A stretch of 64,000 nt of DNA, taken from RUG563 sp964423675 (lineage in GTDB: Bacteria > Bacillota > Clostridia > Christensenellales > Aristaeellaceae). Positions 27,054 to 35,090 of this stretch are shown one piece after another (the first letter of the stretch is position 1; each line of letters begins with the position of its first letter). The notes under the pieces were generated by a model. That model did not search any database. It was not told the DNA's origin and saw only the letters and a list, made by a program, of their open reading frames with translations. The position numbers and the translations under genes are program-made. Where the stretch lies: contig CAYRFP010000004.1 of the NCBI GenBank assembly GCA_964423675.1, positions 5,521 through 69,520 on the forward strand, given 5' to 3'.

Positions 27054-27135
27054 TGGTGCCGATGGTGAGACTCGAACTCACACGGTTTCCCGCCGCATTT
27101 TGAGTGCGGTGCGTCTGCCATTCCGCCACATCGGC
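27054..27135 (-). tRNA. tRNA-Leu (anticodon CAA)
   Basis: On the minus strand the acceptor arm GCCGATG pairs with CATCGGC. The anticodon stem CCGCA/TGCGG holds loop CTCAAAA with anticodon CAA, reading UUG. A long variable arm and T arm GTGAG-TTCGAGT-CTCAC follow, and CCA is encoded. The long variable arm confirms a type II tRNA such as leucine. Confidence 0.95.
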
Positions 27136-27384
27136 AACGGAAATATCATACCACGGATGCCGAAAAAATGCAACCCCCTCCTCACATTTTTCTTTTTTTG
27201 CCAAAAAACAAATTTTTTCTGAATGTTTTTTTAACAAATGTAAAATTTTTTTCCGTTTTAGGGCTGTACAAACAAGGAAAATGGTGGTAATATATTATCC
27301 GTATAAAAGTGTCCATTTCCGTGTCCGGAATGTGGCGCAAAATAAGCCGTGCATGGTCGGCGAGAAGAAAGGAGAGCGATAACC
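27136..27384 (+). promoter_or_regulatory. A/T-rich leader and possible promoter of the SipW-type cluster
   Basis: This region is much richer in A and T than its surroundings. The best promoter candidate is TGTACA (27265-27270), 17 bases and TAATAT (27288-27293), leaving a leader of about 85 bases before the first cluster gene. Several poly-T tracts lie at 27185-27255. I see no other gene in it. Confidence 0.5.
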
Positions 27385-28122
27385 ATGAAAAAGAAATCGT
27401 TCCTCATGCTGCTTTGCGCGGTTTTGGTCGTCTCCAGCGCTGCGTTTGGAACTGTGGCTTACCTGACGGATCGTGCTTCTGTGAAAAACACGTTTACTGT
27501 TGGTAACGTGAATATCATCTTGGATGAAACCAAGACCGATCCCTCTGGCGTCCCTGTCCAGCCCGAAGTCCCCGGCGGCGAAACCCCTCGGACGGAAGAA
27601 GGCAACCAGTATAAGCTGGTTCCCGACGGCGTCTATGTGAAAGACCCAACCCTGACTGTCAAGGCCGGCAGCGAGGAATCCTTCGTTCGTCTCGTCGTCA
27701 CGGTTTCCCATGCCAATGAGCTTTCTGCTATCTTTGCCGATCTCAAGGCGAAATACCCGGATCTCTATCCCCTGGGCTTGCCTCAGGAGCATGTGCAGGG
27801 CTGGGATCCCGAAAAGTGGCCCTGCGTCAGCATGCAGCAGAATGCTGTGGCCAATTCGTTGACTCTCGAGTTCCGCTATCCCTCGGCCGTTCAGCCGCAG
27901 GGCGAAGATCTCCGTCTTCCCTCCCTGTTTGAACTGCTGGTGGTCCCGGACGAAATCACGGGCGATCAGCTCCAGTCCATCGCCGGCATGTCCATCGATG
28001 TGGTCGCTCAGGCCATCCAGTCCACTGGCTTCCCCTCTCAGGATGCTGCGTGGGCGGCTTTCGATAGGCAGAATGGTGGTTCTGTCCAGCCTACGGAGGT
28101 TCCTCCCTTGGACGAACGCTGA
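27385..28122 (+). CDS. Exported protein with SipW-type signal sequence (TasA/camelysin-like)
   Basis: This 245-residue protein opens with MKKKSFLMLLCAVLVVSSAA, then GTVAYLTDRASVKNTFTVGN, the signature of SipW-dependent exported proteins such as TasA and camelysin. In these, a dedicated ER-type signal peptidase cleaves near the AYLTD sequence and the mature protein begins a beta-sandwich. Beyond residue 60 I recognise no further domain; it is Pro- and Val-rich with a predicted beta pattern. AAAGGAG precedes the ATG. It is first in a cluster ending with a SipW-like peptidase (31039-32067), its probable processing enzyme. Confidence 0.82.
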   Translation: MKKKSFLMLLCAVLVVSSAAFGTVAYLTDRASVKNTFTVGNVNIILDETKTDPSGVPVQPEVPGGETPRTEEGNQYKLVPDGVYVKDPTLTVKAGSEESFVRLVVTVSHANELSAIFADLKAKYPDLYPLGLPQEHVQGWDPEKWPCVSMQQNAVANSLTLEFRYPSAVQPQGEDLRLPSLFELLVVPDEITGDQLQSIAGMSIDVVAQAIQSTGFPSQDAAWAAFDRQNGGSVQPTEVPPLDER

Positions 28123-28207
28123 TTCTTCCCCCCCCAACTACTCCCTTGGTTGATAACGGCGTATGCCGTTACATATAAAAATACCTATAAGAAGGAAGGC
28201 AATTATC

Positions 28208-29632
28208 ATGAAACTGAACCGCAAGCTGATTCTGGTTGCGGCGCTTGTGTTGTCTGTGGCTATGGCTACCTCCGGCACCTTGGCTTACCTCACCGACCGG
28301 GATAGCGCTGCTAACGTATTTACCATGGGCAATGTATCCATTAAGCTGAACGAAGACTTCCAGCAGGGCGTGAAGGTTCTGCCTGGTCAGATTGTTGACA
28401 AGGCTCCCTACATCGAGAACACTGGCTCCGAAGAAGCCTATGTGTGGATGGAAATCGCTGTGCCCGAAGAAATGACGGGCTCGCTTGTCTTTAATTTGAG
28501 CAATAATAGCGACGACGAAAATTGGCACAATCCCTATTACGGTGATTGGCAATATTTGTTCGGCGGCTATGGAAACCTTCCGAGCAAGAATGTCGAAATC
28601 AACAAGAAGAATTATATCGTGAGCGGTTACTACACGAAAGATGGCAAGCTTGCTGCTGGCGAAAAGACAAATCCCCTTTTTACGAAGGTCAAGCTGCATG
28701 AGATGATTGATATTACTCCCGAAGGCGATATGTACTGGGTCAATTACGGAACGACCAAGGATCTCAAGTGGAACATCAACACCGATGGTAGCCCCATCAT
28801 GTATGTGAGCGCTTATGCTGTGCAGGCCGCTGGTTTTGCCGATGTTGAGGAAGCTTATGCTGCCTACAACACCCAGTGGGGCAACAACGGCACCGAATGG
28901 GGCGAAGCTTCCTTCGAAGCGGATACCTCTTGGTATGATGCCAGCGAGAGCAACTATGAAATCTCCAATGCTTCCCAGCTCTTCGGCCTGGCTAAGCTGG
29001 TCAACGAAGCTGCTGCCAAGAATGTCAATATTCTGAAAGGCAAGACCATCAAGCTGGCTGCTGACATCGACCTGTGCAACGTTGATTGGACTCCCATCGG
29101 CGTTCATGGCGATGCGTGCGCCATTTACGGCTTCACCTTTGACGGACAGGGCCACACCATCAGCAACCTGAACGTGAACAACACCTCCATTGAGGGCACC
29201 CCCTCTGCTGGCCTGTTCGGCTTCATCCACCCTGGTGACGATGCCACTTCCACTATCAAGAACCTGACTGTGAAGAACGCCAAGGTGAGCGGCAAACACA
29301 ATGTTGCTGTTATCGCTGGTTACATGACTGGTACCATCGAGAACTGCCATGTTGAGAATGCCAAGATTGTCAACACCCACGACGGTGATGGCAAAGAAAC
29401 CTGCGGCGACAAGGCTGGCGTGATTGCTGGTTACCTGAACCATGCCTCCTCCACCGTGAAGGATTGCTCCGCTAAGGACTGCACCGTGACCGCTGGCCGT
29501 GATGCTGGTCAGCTGGTTGGCGCTGCCACTGGGGGTCAGGTTGTCACCGGCACCGTCACCAACGTGACTGTGTCTGCTGACGATAGCTGCACTGGCGCGA
29601 ACATCGAGAACGACCTGGTTGGCCGTAAGTAA
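28208..29632 (+). CDS. Exported SipW-type protein with C-terminal GLUG-like repeats
   Basis: This 474-residue protein has signal and motif MKLNRKLILVAALVLSVAM then SGTLAYLTDRDSAANVFTMG, closely matching the leader of the preceding gene. The N-terminal 230 residues form a TasA-like region. From about residue 250 there is a repeat region with AGLFGFIHPGDD, AVIAGYMTGTIENCHV and AGVIAGYLNHASSTVKDC, resembling GLUG repeats that fold as a beta-solenoid in secreted adhesins. Codon use is strongly biased, as in the binding-protein genes, suggesting high expression. It may be the main structural protein of a surface fibre; that is inference. Confidence 0.82.
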   Translation: MKLNRKLILVAALVLSVAMATSGTLAYLTDRDSAANVFTMGNVSIKLNEDFQQGVKVLPGQIVDKAPYIENTGSEEAYVWMEIAVPEEMTGSLVFNLSNNSDDENWHNPYYGDWQYLFGGYGNLPSKNVEINKKNYIVSGYYTKDGKLAAGEKTNPLFTKVKLHEMIDITPEGDMYWVNYGTTKDLKWNINTDGSPIMYVSAYAVQAAGFADVEEAYAAYNTQWGNNGTEWGEASFEADTSWYDASESNYEISNASQLFGLAKLVNEAAAKNVNILKGKTIKLAADIDLCNVDWTPIGVHGDACAIYGFTFDGQGHTISNLNVNNTSIEGTPSAGLFGFIHPGDDATSTIKNLTVKNAKVSGKHNVAVIAGYMTGTIENCHVENAKIVNTHDGDGKETCGDKAGVIAGYLNHASSTVKDCSAKDCTVTAGRDAGQLVGAATGGQVVTGTVTNVTVSADDSCTGANIENDLVGRK

Positions 29633-29662
29633 TTCATTTCCCCGCCGTCCCTCCCCACGAGG

Positions 29663-29710
29663 GGCGGCAATCAAAGGGCATGGGCGTCCCGTGCCTTTTG
29701 ATCGCCGCGG
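29663..29710 (+). terminator. Large intercistronic hairpin in the SipW-type cluster
   Basis: GCGGC, ATCAAAGGGCATGGG and their complements CCCGTGCCTTTTGAT and GCCGC form a long stem with small bulges. There is no T-run, so it may protect the upstream mRNA or partly stop transcription and lower expression of later genes. Confidence 0.6.
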
Positions 29711-29737
29711 CGCATTCTCAAGAAAGGAGACCTGCCT

Positions 29738-30391
29738 GTGAAAAAAGCAATGCTGCTGGCCGTCTGCCTGGTTTTGGCAGGTCTGCTGGCCGTGAATGGT
29801 ACCTTTGCTGGCGATTTCGGCACAGCGGTTCAGGAAACCGTGAACGGCATTTTTAAGAAAGTGGAAGAACTGTTAAATCCCGCCCCGACTGATGCGCCCA
29901 AATTAGCTTCCTTAGCCGTGGAAGACGAGAAAGCGGAAGGTGGGGAAAATAAAGCGCTGTTCCCCGGCACATCCGTTACCCGCACGTACACCGTGAGCAA
30001 TACAACCTCTGGCGACAATTACCAGCCAATCTTCTTCCGCCTCGCCGTGGCTGTCCGCTATGATGAGTCGTGGAAGGACGAAACATTCAAGATTGCATTT
30101 AATCAGACTTGGGAAGCTTCCCGGGACATCGATATCGGTGGCAAGCAATACAAGCTGTATGTGTTCGATGGCGCATTAGAAGAGGGTGCGTGGAATCTGA
30201 CCGCCACCGTTACCATGAAGAAAGAAATGACCGATGCGCAGTATGAAGTCTATCGGCAAGGCGATTTCCTGAAGGCGGAGCTGTACTCCATCGAAAGCAA
30301 CGCGTTTGGTGAAGCCGGGTACAAGGACGCTGAGGCCGCTTTGAACGCGGCGCTGGGCAAAGTAGAAGATTTCAATCCAACATTCAATTAA
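29738..30391 (+). CDS. Exported protein of the SipW-type cluster, function unknown
   Basis: This 217-residue protein has a signal sequence MKKAMLLAVCLVLAGLLAVN followed by GTFAGDFGTAV. It resembles SipW-type leaders (GT[LV]A) but lacks the AYLTD signature, so it may use another peptidase. An amphipathic helix (residues 25-45) and Pro-rich linker lead to a probable beta-sandwich with TVSNTTSGDNYQPIFFRLAVAV. This echoes the other cluster members, where exported TasA-like domains carry similar strands. It starts with GTG after AAAGGAGA. I do not recognise a defined family; position suggests a minor component of the same surface structure. Confidence 0.72.
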   Translation: MKKAMLLAVCLVLAGLLAVNGTFAGDFGTAVQETVNGIFKKVEELLNPAPTDAPKLASLAVEDEKAEGGENKALFPGTSVTRTYTVSNTTSGDNYQPIFFRLAVAVRYDESWKDETFKIAFNQTWEASRDIDIGGKQYKLYVFDGALEEGAWNLTATVTMKKEMTDAQYEVYRQGDFLKAELYSIESNAFGEAGYKDAEAALNAALGKVEDFNPTFN

Positions 30392-30427
30392 AACGAACCG
30401 AAAGCGAGAGGAAAGGAGGAGAAGCCC

Positions 30428-31042
30428 ATGAACAAACGCCATTGGCGCTGGACAGCGCTTCTCCTTTCGGCTGCGCTTTTGCTGGGCGCGGCGGTGCCGG
30501 GAACGCTGGCGTATATGTTTGGGCAGTCCAACCGGCTGAAGAACCAGTTCTCGGTGGAGCCGTATTTGGCGCCGATTGAGATCGAAGTGGTGAAAACGAT
30601 CAGGAGCGCGGGGGAGCGGACGATCAGCCCGGCGGGGTTCAGCTTTGCGCTGGAAGACGCGGAGACGGGCGAGCGCATTTTGATGACCGCCGATGCCTTC
30701 GGCTATGCCCGGGGCGAATTGACCCTGAGCGATCTGACCCGGACGCACACCTATCGCCTGACGGAAATCAACGATGGCCGAGCAAACGTGGTTTACAGCA
30801 CGGCGGTGCATCAGATCGTGGTTGCGCCGGAGGTTGAAGAAAACGGACGAACCACGGCGAAGATCACCGTGGACGGGCAGGAAGCGCAGAAGATTTCGGC
30901 GCGGTTTGAAAACACATATTATCCCGGGCCGGAAATCCCCAATACGGGAGATAGCGCGCCGGTTTGGCTGTATGGGCTGATGATTCTGCTGAGCGTTGGC
31001 TATCTGGCCGGCAGCGGGCTGCGGCGCAGGAGGCATTCGTGA
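30428..31042 (+). CDS. Surface protein with SipW-type leader, pilin-like domain and LPXTG-like anchor
   Basis: This 204-residue protein starts with a signal ending VPGTLAYMFGQSNRLKNQF, a SipW-type motif. A domain resembling the Spy0128/FctA pilin isopeptide fold follows (VVKTIRSAGER, FSFALEDAETGER, YRLTEIND, ARFENTYYPG). It ends in a sorting signal: IPNTGD, a hydrophobic helix, then RRRRHS. IPNTG is a variant of the LPXTG sortase site. No sortase gene is in the window. Combining SipW-type export with a sortase anchor would link the cluster's fibre to the cell wall. It overlaps the next gene at GTGA, so the two are translationally coupled. Confidence 0.84.
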   Translation: MNKRHWRWTALLLSAALLLGAAVPGTLAYMFGQSNRLKNQFSVEPYLAPIEIEVVKTIRSAGERTISPAGFSFALEDAETGERILMTADAFGYARGELTLSDLTRTHTYRLTEINDGRANVVYSTAVHQIVVAPEVEENGRTTAKITVDGQEAQKISARFENTYYPGPEIPNTGDSAPVWLYGLMILLSVGYLAGSGLRRRRHS

Positions 31043-32067
31043 CGCAAAAAAAGATCAAGCTTTTGAAGAATTTATCCACCGCCATGGTGGTTGCCGCGAT
31101 GGCGCTGGCATTTATGATTGCGGGTGTGCGGATTTTTGGGCTGGAAGTTTATGGCGTGCTCACCGGCTCCATGGAACCAAATTATCCCACAGGTTCCATG
31201 ATTTATGTGAAGGATGTGGATGCAAGCAGCCTGCGGGTGAACGATGTGATCACGTTCAGCATTTCTCAGGGCGTGATTGCCACGCATCGGATCGTGGAAG
31301 TGGTTCCGGATACGAATAATCCATCCATTTTGCGCTATCGCACCAAGGGCGACGCCAACGATGAAGCGGATGCTTCGCTGGTGTCCGCGGCGAATATTAT
31401 CGGGAAGGTTGTTTTCAAAGTGCCCCGGTTGGGGTATGTGGCCAATTATATTCAACAGCCGCCGGGCATTTATGTGGCCATCGCGGTGGGGGGATTGATG
31501 GTCGTTTTTGTGTTTTATACGGATTCTTTGGAAACAAAGGCCAGGCAGAGCGCGGCCAGCGGGCAGCGGAAGCGGCGGTTTACGCTGGTGCCGGTGATCA
31601 ACAAGCTGTCGATGAAGGTGCTGGGCAAGCCGCTGCTGAAAAATCATCAGCCGCCGATGCAGGGCGGCTATATGCAGCCCACGTATTCGCCGATGAACAC
31701 GGGCTATGCGCCCCAGGCTCCCTATTATCCAGGGCAGCAGCCAGGCGCGCCGGGATATCCTGCGGGGTATCAGCCGGGGTATTATCCCGGACAGCCGTAC
31801 GCGCAATATCCACAACAGGGGCAGAATTATCCTGTTTATCCGCAACAGCAGCAGCCCTATTACCCCCAGCAACAGCAGCAGGGGTACCCTGCCTATCCTC
31901 AGCAGCCCTATGGACAGCCGTATGTGCAGGGAAATTATCCGAACGGGACGTATCAGCCTGCAGATCCGCGTTATGCTCTAGGGCAACCGCAGCTCTATCA
32001 GCCTGGAGCGCCTGCGGGATATCCGCGGCCGGATGCGGCGCAGCAGCGGCACCGCAGAACCAAATAA
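31039..32067 (+). CDS. sipW: SipW-like (ER-type) signal peptidase I with long Pro/Gln/Tyr-rich tail
   Basis: This 342-residue membrane peptidase has an N-terminal helix (about 11-33), then catalytic Ser44 in LTGSMEPNYPTG and His83 in GVIATHRIVEV. His replaces the Lys of ordinary bacterial signal peptidases, which marks the ER/SipW type. A second helix lies at 143-163. Residues 204-342, about 139 long, are a low-complexity tail of Pro, Gln, Tyr and Gly with PYYPQQ-like units, ending in basic RHRRTK. Ordinary SipW proteins stop near 190 residues. The GTG start overlaps the previous stop and follows AGGAGG. It should process the cluster's exported proteins. Confidence 0.9.
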   Translation: MTQKKIKLLKNLSTAMVVAAMALAFMIAGVRIFGLEVYGVLTGSMEPNYPTGSMIYVKDVDASSLRVNDVITFSISQGVIATHRIVEVVPDTNNPSILRYRTKGDANDEADASLVSAANIIGKVVFKVPRLGYVANYIQQPPGIYVAIAVGGLMVVFVFYTDSLETKARQSAASGQRKRRFTLVPVINKLSMKVLGKPLLKNHQPPMQGGYMQPTYSPMNTGYAPQAPYYPGQQPGAPGYPAGYQPGYYPGQPYAQYPQQGQNYPVYPQQQQPYYPQQQQQGYPAYPQQPYGQPYVQGNYPNGTYQPADPRYALGQPQLYQPGAPAGYPRPDAAQQRHRRTK

Positions 32068-32085
32068 AATCGTAAAGAACAAATG

Positions 32086-32116
32086 GCAAGCCGTGCAAGC
32101 ATGGCTTGCTTTTCTT
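32086..32116 (+). terminator. Terminator of the SipW-type cluster
   Basis: GCAAGCCGT (32086-32094) pairs with ATGGCTTGC (32101-32109) with one G-U, followed by TTTTCTT. Confidence 0.8.
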
Positions 32117-32172
32117 ATGCGGGAGGTTAAGCGAATGTCAGGATTGCGTAATCTTTTCGCAATGTTATTGCG

Positions 32173-32201
32173 CTTTACATTCCTGTGAAAAAGCGATATA
32201 A
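32173..32201 (+). promoter_or_regulatory. Promoter of the extended ABC importer operon
   Basis: TTTACA (32173-32178), 17 bases and a perfect TATAAT (32196-32201), 68 bases before the start codon. Confidence 0.82.
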
Positions 32202-32268
32202 TAAAAAGGCCATGCGGTGAAATAAACCCGTATGCGTGTGGCAATAAGGAATATTTGGGAGGGCAACT

Positions 32269-33834
32269 ATGAACAAGAAGATTTGGATCGTTCTGACAGT
32301 TGTCGCGATCGTGGCTGCCGTTGTGGTGGGCGTTGTTGGAAGCAACAAGGCCAGCAGCCTGAACAAGACTATCGATGAACTCAACGCCAAGGTGGCCTCG
32401 TTGGAAAGCGACCTGGCCGCTGCCAATGAAGCGGCGAAGACGGCGGACGAAGCCCAGACGGCTGCGGATGCGCTGAACAAGACCATCGACGAACTCAACG
32501 CCAAGGTGGCGGAGCTGGAAGGCGAACTGGCCACTGCGAAGGAAGAAGCTGAAAAGGCCAAGGTGGAAGCCGAAGCGACTCCCGTTCCCACCGAGGAACC
32601 CACGGCCGAGCCTGCTACGCAGAACACCTCTGACGCTGCTCCCGTTGTTGGCGAAAAGACCGTCGTGACCATCTGGTCCACCTACACCGATGCGCAGAAG
32701 GCGTATCTGGAAAAGGCCGCTGCGGATTTCTCCGCGTCCCAGGATCAGTATGAAGTGGTTGTGCAGGATCAACCCCGGGCCGATTTCACCAACAACGTTT
32801 ACAATGCTGTGGTGAACGGCGTGGGCCCCGACATCATCTTTGACTACGCTTCCACCGCCACTTCTTATGTGAACGCTGGCCTGGTTGCGAACCTGGACGA
32901 ATACATTTATGATGAAACCATCGGCATCGAGAATTTCGACGAACTGCTGCCCCAGTATCTGCTGGACGAAATGAATGCCATGGAAGATGGCCATATCCAT
33001 TGGGTTCCTGGCGTGACCACGGGTCCCATCCTCTATTACAATAAGACCATGCTGGACGAGCTGGGTATCGCCGTTCCTACCACTTGGGACGAACTGGTTG
33101 TTGCCTGCGATGCGATCCGGGCAGCCAAGCCCGATGTGCTGCCCTTCGGCATCGATTCTCTGACGGACATCATCCAGACCTTCATCATGGAATCCGGCTA
33201 CGGCTACATCGACACCGAAAAGAAGGAAGTGACCTTTGGAGGTGCTGTGGACGTGATCAAGTGGTATGGCGAACAGTGCCAGAAGGGCAACTTCGCCATC
33301 AATCCTCCCTCCGGCAACTATTTCTCTGATGACTTCAACACTGGCAAGGTGGCCATGTATTACGGCTCCTGCGCTGGCGTGCCTTATATCAAGCCCGTTG
33401 ACTTCGAGTATGGCACCGCGAAGGCTCCCGTGACCGCTGGCGGCCAGGGCGCGTACTCTGTTTGGAACCGCGGCCCCATCGTGTTCCGTTGCGAAGGCCA
33501 GGAAGATCGGGAAGTGGGCGCATATCTGTTCGTGAAGTATATGCTGACCACGGCCGAAGTCTCCGAAGGCTGGGCCGAAGCGATGGAAGCCCTGACCCCC
33601 TGGAAAAACGCTCAGCAGGTGGAAGGCTACGATGAATTCGTGGCGGCCCATCCCGCGCTGGAAGCTGTGTCCGCTAACTTTGATATCGGCGTGACCTTCC
33701 CCTCCGTGACCGGCGCTGCACAGGTACGCAATGCGGTCAAGGAAATGGGCACCGTGGTGGCCGGCGGCGCGGATCCTGCCGAGGCTCTGGCGGCCTGCGT
33801 GGAAACCTGCAACAACGCGCTGCAGGGCAAGTAA
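32269..33834 (+). CDS. Sugar-binding protein anchored by a membrane helix and coiled-coil stalk
   Basis: This 521-residue protein has, in order, an uncleaved-looking membrane helix (5-24, no lipobox Cys), a predicted coiled coil (29-104), a Pro/Thr/Glu linker (105-125) and a family 1 extracellular solute-binding domain (130-521; TVVTIWSTYTDAQKAYLEKA at its start). The stalk contains a direct repeat, LNKTIDELNAKVA at 31-43 and again at 69-81. Binding proteins of Bacillota are normally lipoproteins attached by one Cys, so this anchor is unusual. Codon use is highly biased. It is followed by a terminator, then by an ATPase and two permeases that also carry extra domains. Confidence 0.88.
   Translation: MNKKIWIVLTVVAIVAAVVVGVVGSNKASSLNKTIDELNAKVASLESDLAAANEAAKTADEAQTAADALNKTIDELNAKVAELEGELATAKEEAEKAKVEAEATPVPTEEPTAEPATQNTSDAAPVVGEKTVVTIWSTYTDAQKAYLEKAAADFSASQDQYEVVVQDQPRADFTNNVYNAVVNGVGPDIIFDYASTATSYVNAGLVANLDEYIYDETIGIENFDELLPQYLLDEMNAMEDGHIHWVPGVTTGPILYYNKTMLDELGIAVPTTWDELVVACDAIRAAKPDVLPFGIDSLTDIIQTFIMESGYGYIDTEKKEVTFGGAVDVIKWYGEQCQKGNFAINPPSGNYFSDDFNTGKVAMYYGSCAGVPYIKPVDFEYGTAKAPVTAGGQGAYSVWNRGPIVFRCEGQEDREVGAYLFVKYMLTTAEVSEGWAEAMEALTPWKNAQQVEGYDEFVAAHPALEAVSANFDIGVTFPSVTGAAQVRNAVKEMGTVVAGGADPAEALAACVETCNNALQGK
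32359..32538 (+). repeat. Direct repeat within the coiled-coil stalk
   Basis: Two 66-base copies (32359-32424 and 32473-32538) encode LNKTIDELNAKVA followed by similar residues, 38 codons apart. They differ mostly at third positions, which suggests an old internal duplication kept by selection on the protein. Confidence 0.8.
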
Positions 33835-33847
33835 TCATTGTCCAAGC

Positions 33848-33882
33848 GGAGAACCGGAGCAGTATCCGGTTCTCCTTTTTTT
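33848..33882 (+). terminator. Terminator between binding protein and ATPase genes
   Basis: GGAGAACCGGA (33848-33858) pairs perfectly with TCCGGTTCTCC (33865-33875), followed by seven T residues. Partial read-through here would keep the binding protein in excess over the membrane complex, as is common in such operons. Confidence 0.88.
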
Positions 33883-34025
33883 CGAAACCGGCCCGGAGCG
33901 AAAGCGTTGCGCCACGGGCCGGATTCCAGCTTGCGTGGATAGGGCACGACGCCTTGAAAAAAGACGCCGTGCCGTATCCATGATGATACGCTGAAACGAT
34001 TCTTTATGAAGGCGAGGATGCGGGG
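33883..34025 (+). other. Spacer with a second hairpin before the ATPase gene
   Basis: GGATA and GGGCAC near 33936-33947 pair with GTGCC and TATCC near 33970-33981 to give an imperfect hairpin. No clear promoter was found, so the ATPase and permease genes probably depend on read-through from the operon promoter. Confidence 0.45.
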
Positions 34026-35090
34026 ATGCAAGTAAAGCTTGAGAATGTTACCAAGAAATTTCCCGGGGTCACAGCGGTGGATAATTTTTCGGCCACGCTG
34101 CCGGATGGAGAACTGATCTGCCTGCTGGGGCCATCCGGCTGTGGAAAATCCACGATTTTGAATATGCTTTCGGGCATTATCCCGGTGTCTGGCGGCGAGA
34201 TTTATTTTGACGAAGAAAACGTAACCAAGCTGCCGCCGGAGGAGAGGGGAATCGGGCTGGTTTTTCAGAATTATGCCCTGTATCCGCATATGACGGTGCT
34301 GGAAAACATCTGTTTCCCGCTGGAAATTAAGCGAGTGCCCAAGGAAGAAAGACTGCGCCGCGCCACGGAGATGGCGAAGCTGGTGCATGTAGATAAGCTG
34401 CTGAACCGCAAGCCCAAGGAGCTTTCCGGCGGGCAGCAGCAGCGGGTGGCTATTGCCCGGGCTCTGGTGAAGGAACCGCGGCTTTTGCTGCTGGATGAGC
34501 CGCTTTCCAATCTGGACGCTCGGCTGCGCCTGGAAATGCGTGAGGAGATTCGCCGTATTCAGTTGCAAACCCAGGTGACCACGATTTTTGTTACGCATGA
34601 CCAGGAAGAAGCCATGTCTATTTCGGATCATATTGTGCTGATGCGGGATGGCGTGATGCAGCAGTTTGATCAGCCTCAGGTGCTCTATGATGATCCAGCC
34701 AATCAGTTTGTGGCCGATTTTCTGGGCAATCCGCCAATTAACAATATCCCCGGCACGGTGGAAAACGGCGTGTTTACCACGGAGGATGGCAAGGCCAGCG
34801 TGAAGCTGCCGCTGCTGGCTAAGGCACCGTCTGGCAGGAAGATCAATCTGTCCGTGCGCAGCGAAAGTTTCCAGGTGGCCAAGACGGCAGGGGAGGACAC
34901 GATGCAGTGTCAGGTTACGGGCGTGTTCAAGACGGGTAAGGAGGAAATGGCCTCCTTCCTGTTCGGGGATGCGGCGTTCCGGGCGTATATTGATCTGGAG
35001 GAAGGGCTGCAAAAGGGCCAGACGGTGAATCTGGCACTGAAGAACCGGGGCGTGTTCGTGTTTGATCGGGAATCGGGGGGGCGATACTGA
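34026..35090 (+). CDS. Sugar ABC transporter ATPase, MsmX/UgpC type
   Basis: This 354-residue ATPase has Walker A GPSGCGKST, signature LSGGQQQRVAIARAL, Walker B LLLLDEPLSNLD and the H-loop in FVTHDQEEAMSISDH. A C-terminal TOBE-type regulatory region starts at about residue 240. It powers sugar uptake by CUT1 importers. It is the only ATPase of this class in the window, while the importers at 1-2 kb and 59.8-62.9 kb show none, so it may serve several systems as MsmX does in Bacillus. The TGATG overlap with the next permease shows translational coupling. Confidence 0.93.
   Translation: MQVKLENVTKKFPGVTAVDNFSATLPDGELICLLGPSGCGKSTILNMLSGIIPVSGGEIYFDEENVTKLPPEERGIGLVFQNYALYPHMTVLENICFPLEIKRVPKEERLRRATEMAKLVHVDKLLNRKPKELSGGQQQRVAIARALVKEPRLLLLDEPLSNLDARLRLEMREEIRRIQLQTQVTTIFVTHDQEEAMSISDHIVLMRDGVMQQFDQPQVLYDDPANQFVADFLGNPPINNIPGTVENGVFTTEDGKASVKLPLLAKAPSGRKINLSVRSESFQVAKTAGEDTMQCQVTGVFKTGKEEMASFLFGDAAFRAYIDLEEGLQKGQTVNLALKNRGVFVFDRESGGRY

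Noticed and set aside
28169..29674. Open frame of 501 codons antisense to the GLUG-repeat protein
   Set aside because: It mirrors a repeat-rich, codon-biased gene; its own protein has no known domain and no ribosome binding site.
31690..31960. Tandem DNA repeat in the signal peptidase gene
   Set aside because: The repeated look comes from low-complexity Pro/Gln/Tyr codons; no regular repeat unit persists over several copies, so it is described as a protein tail only.
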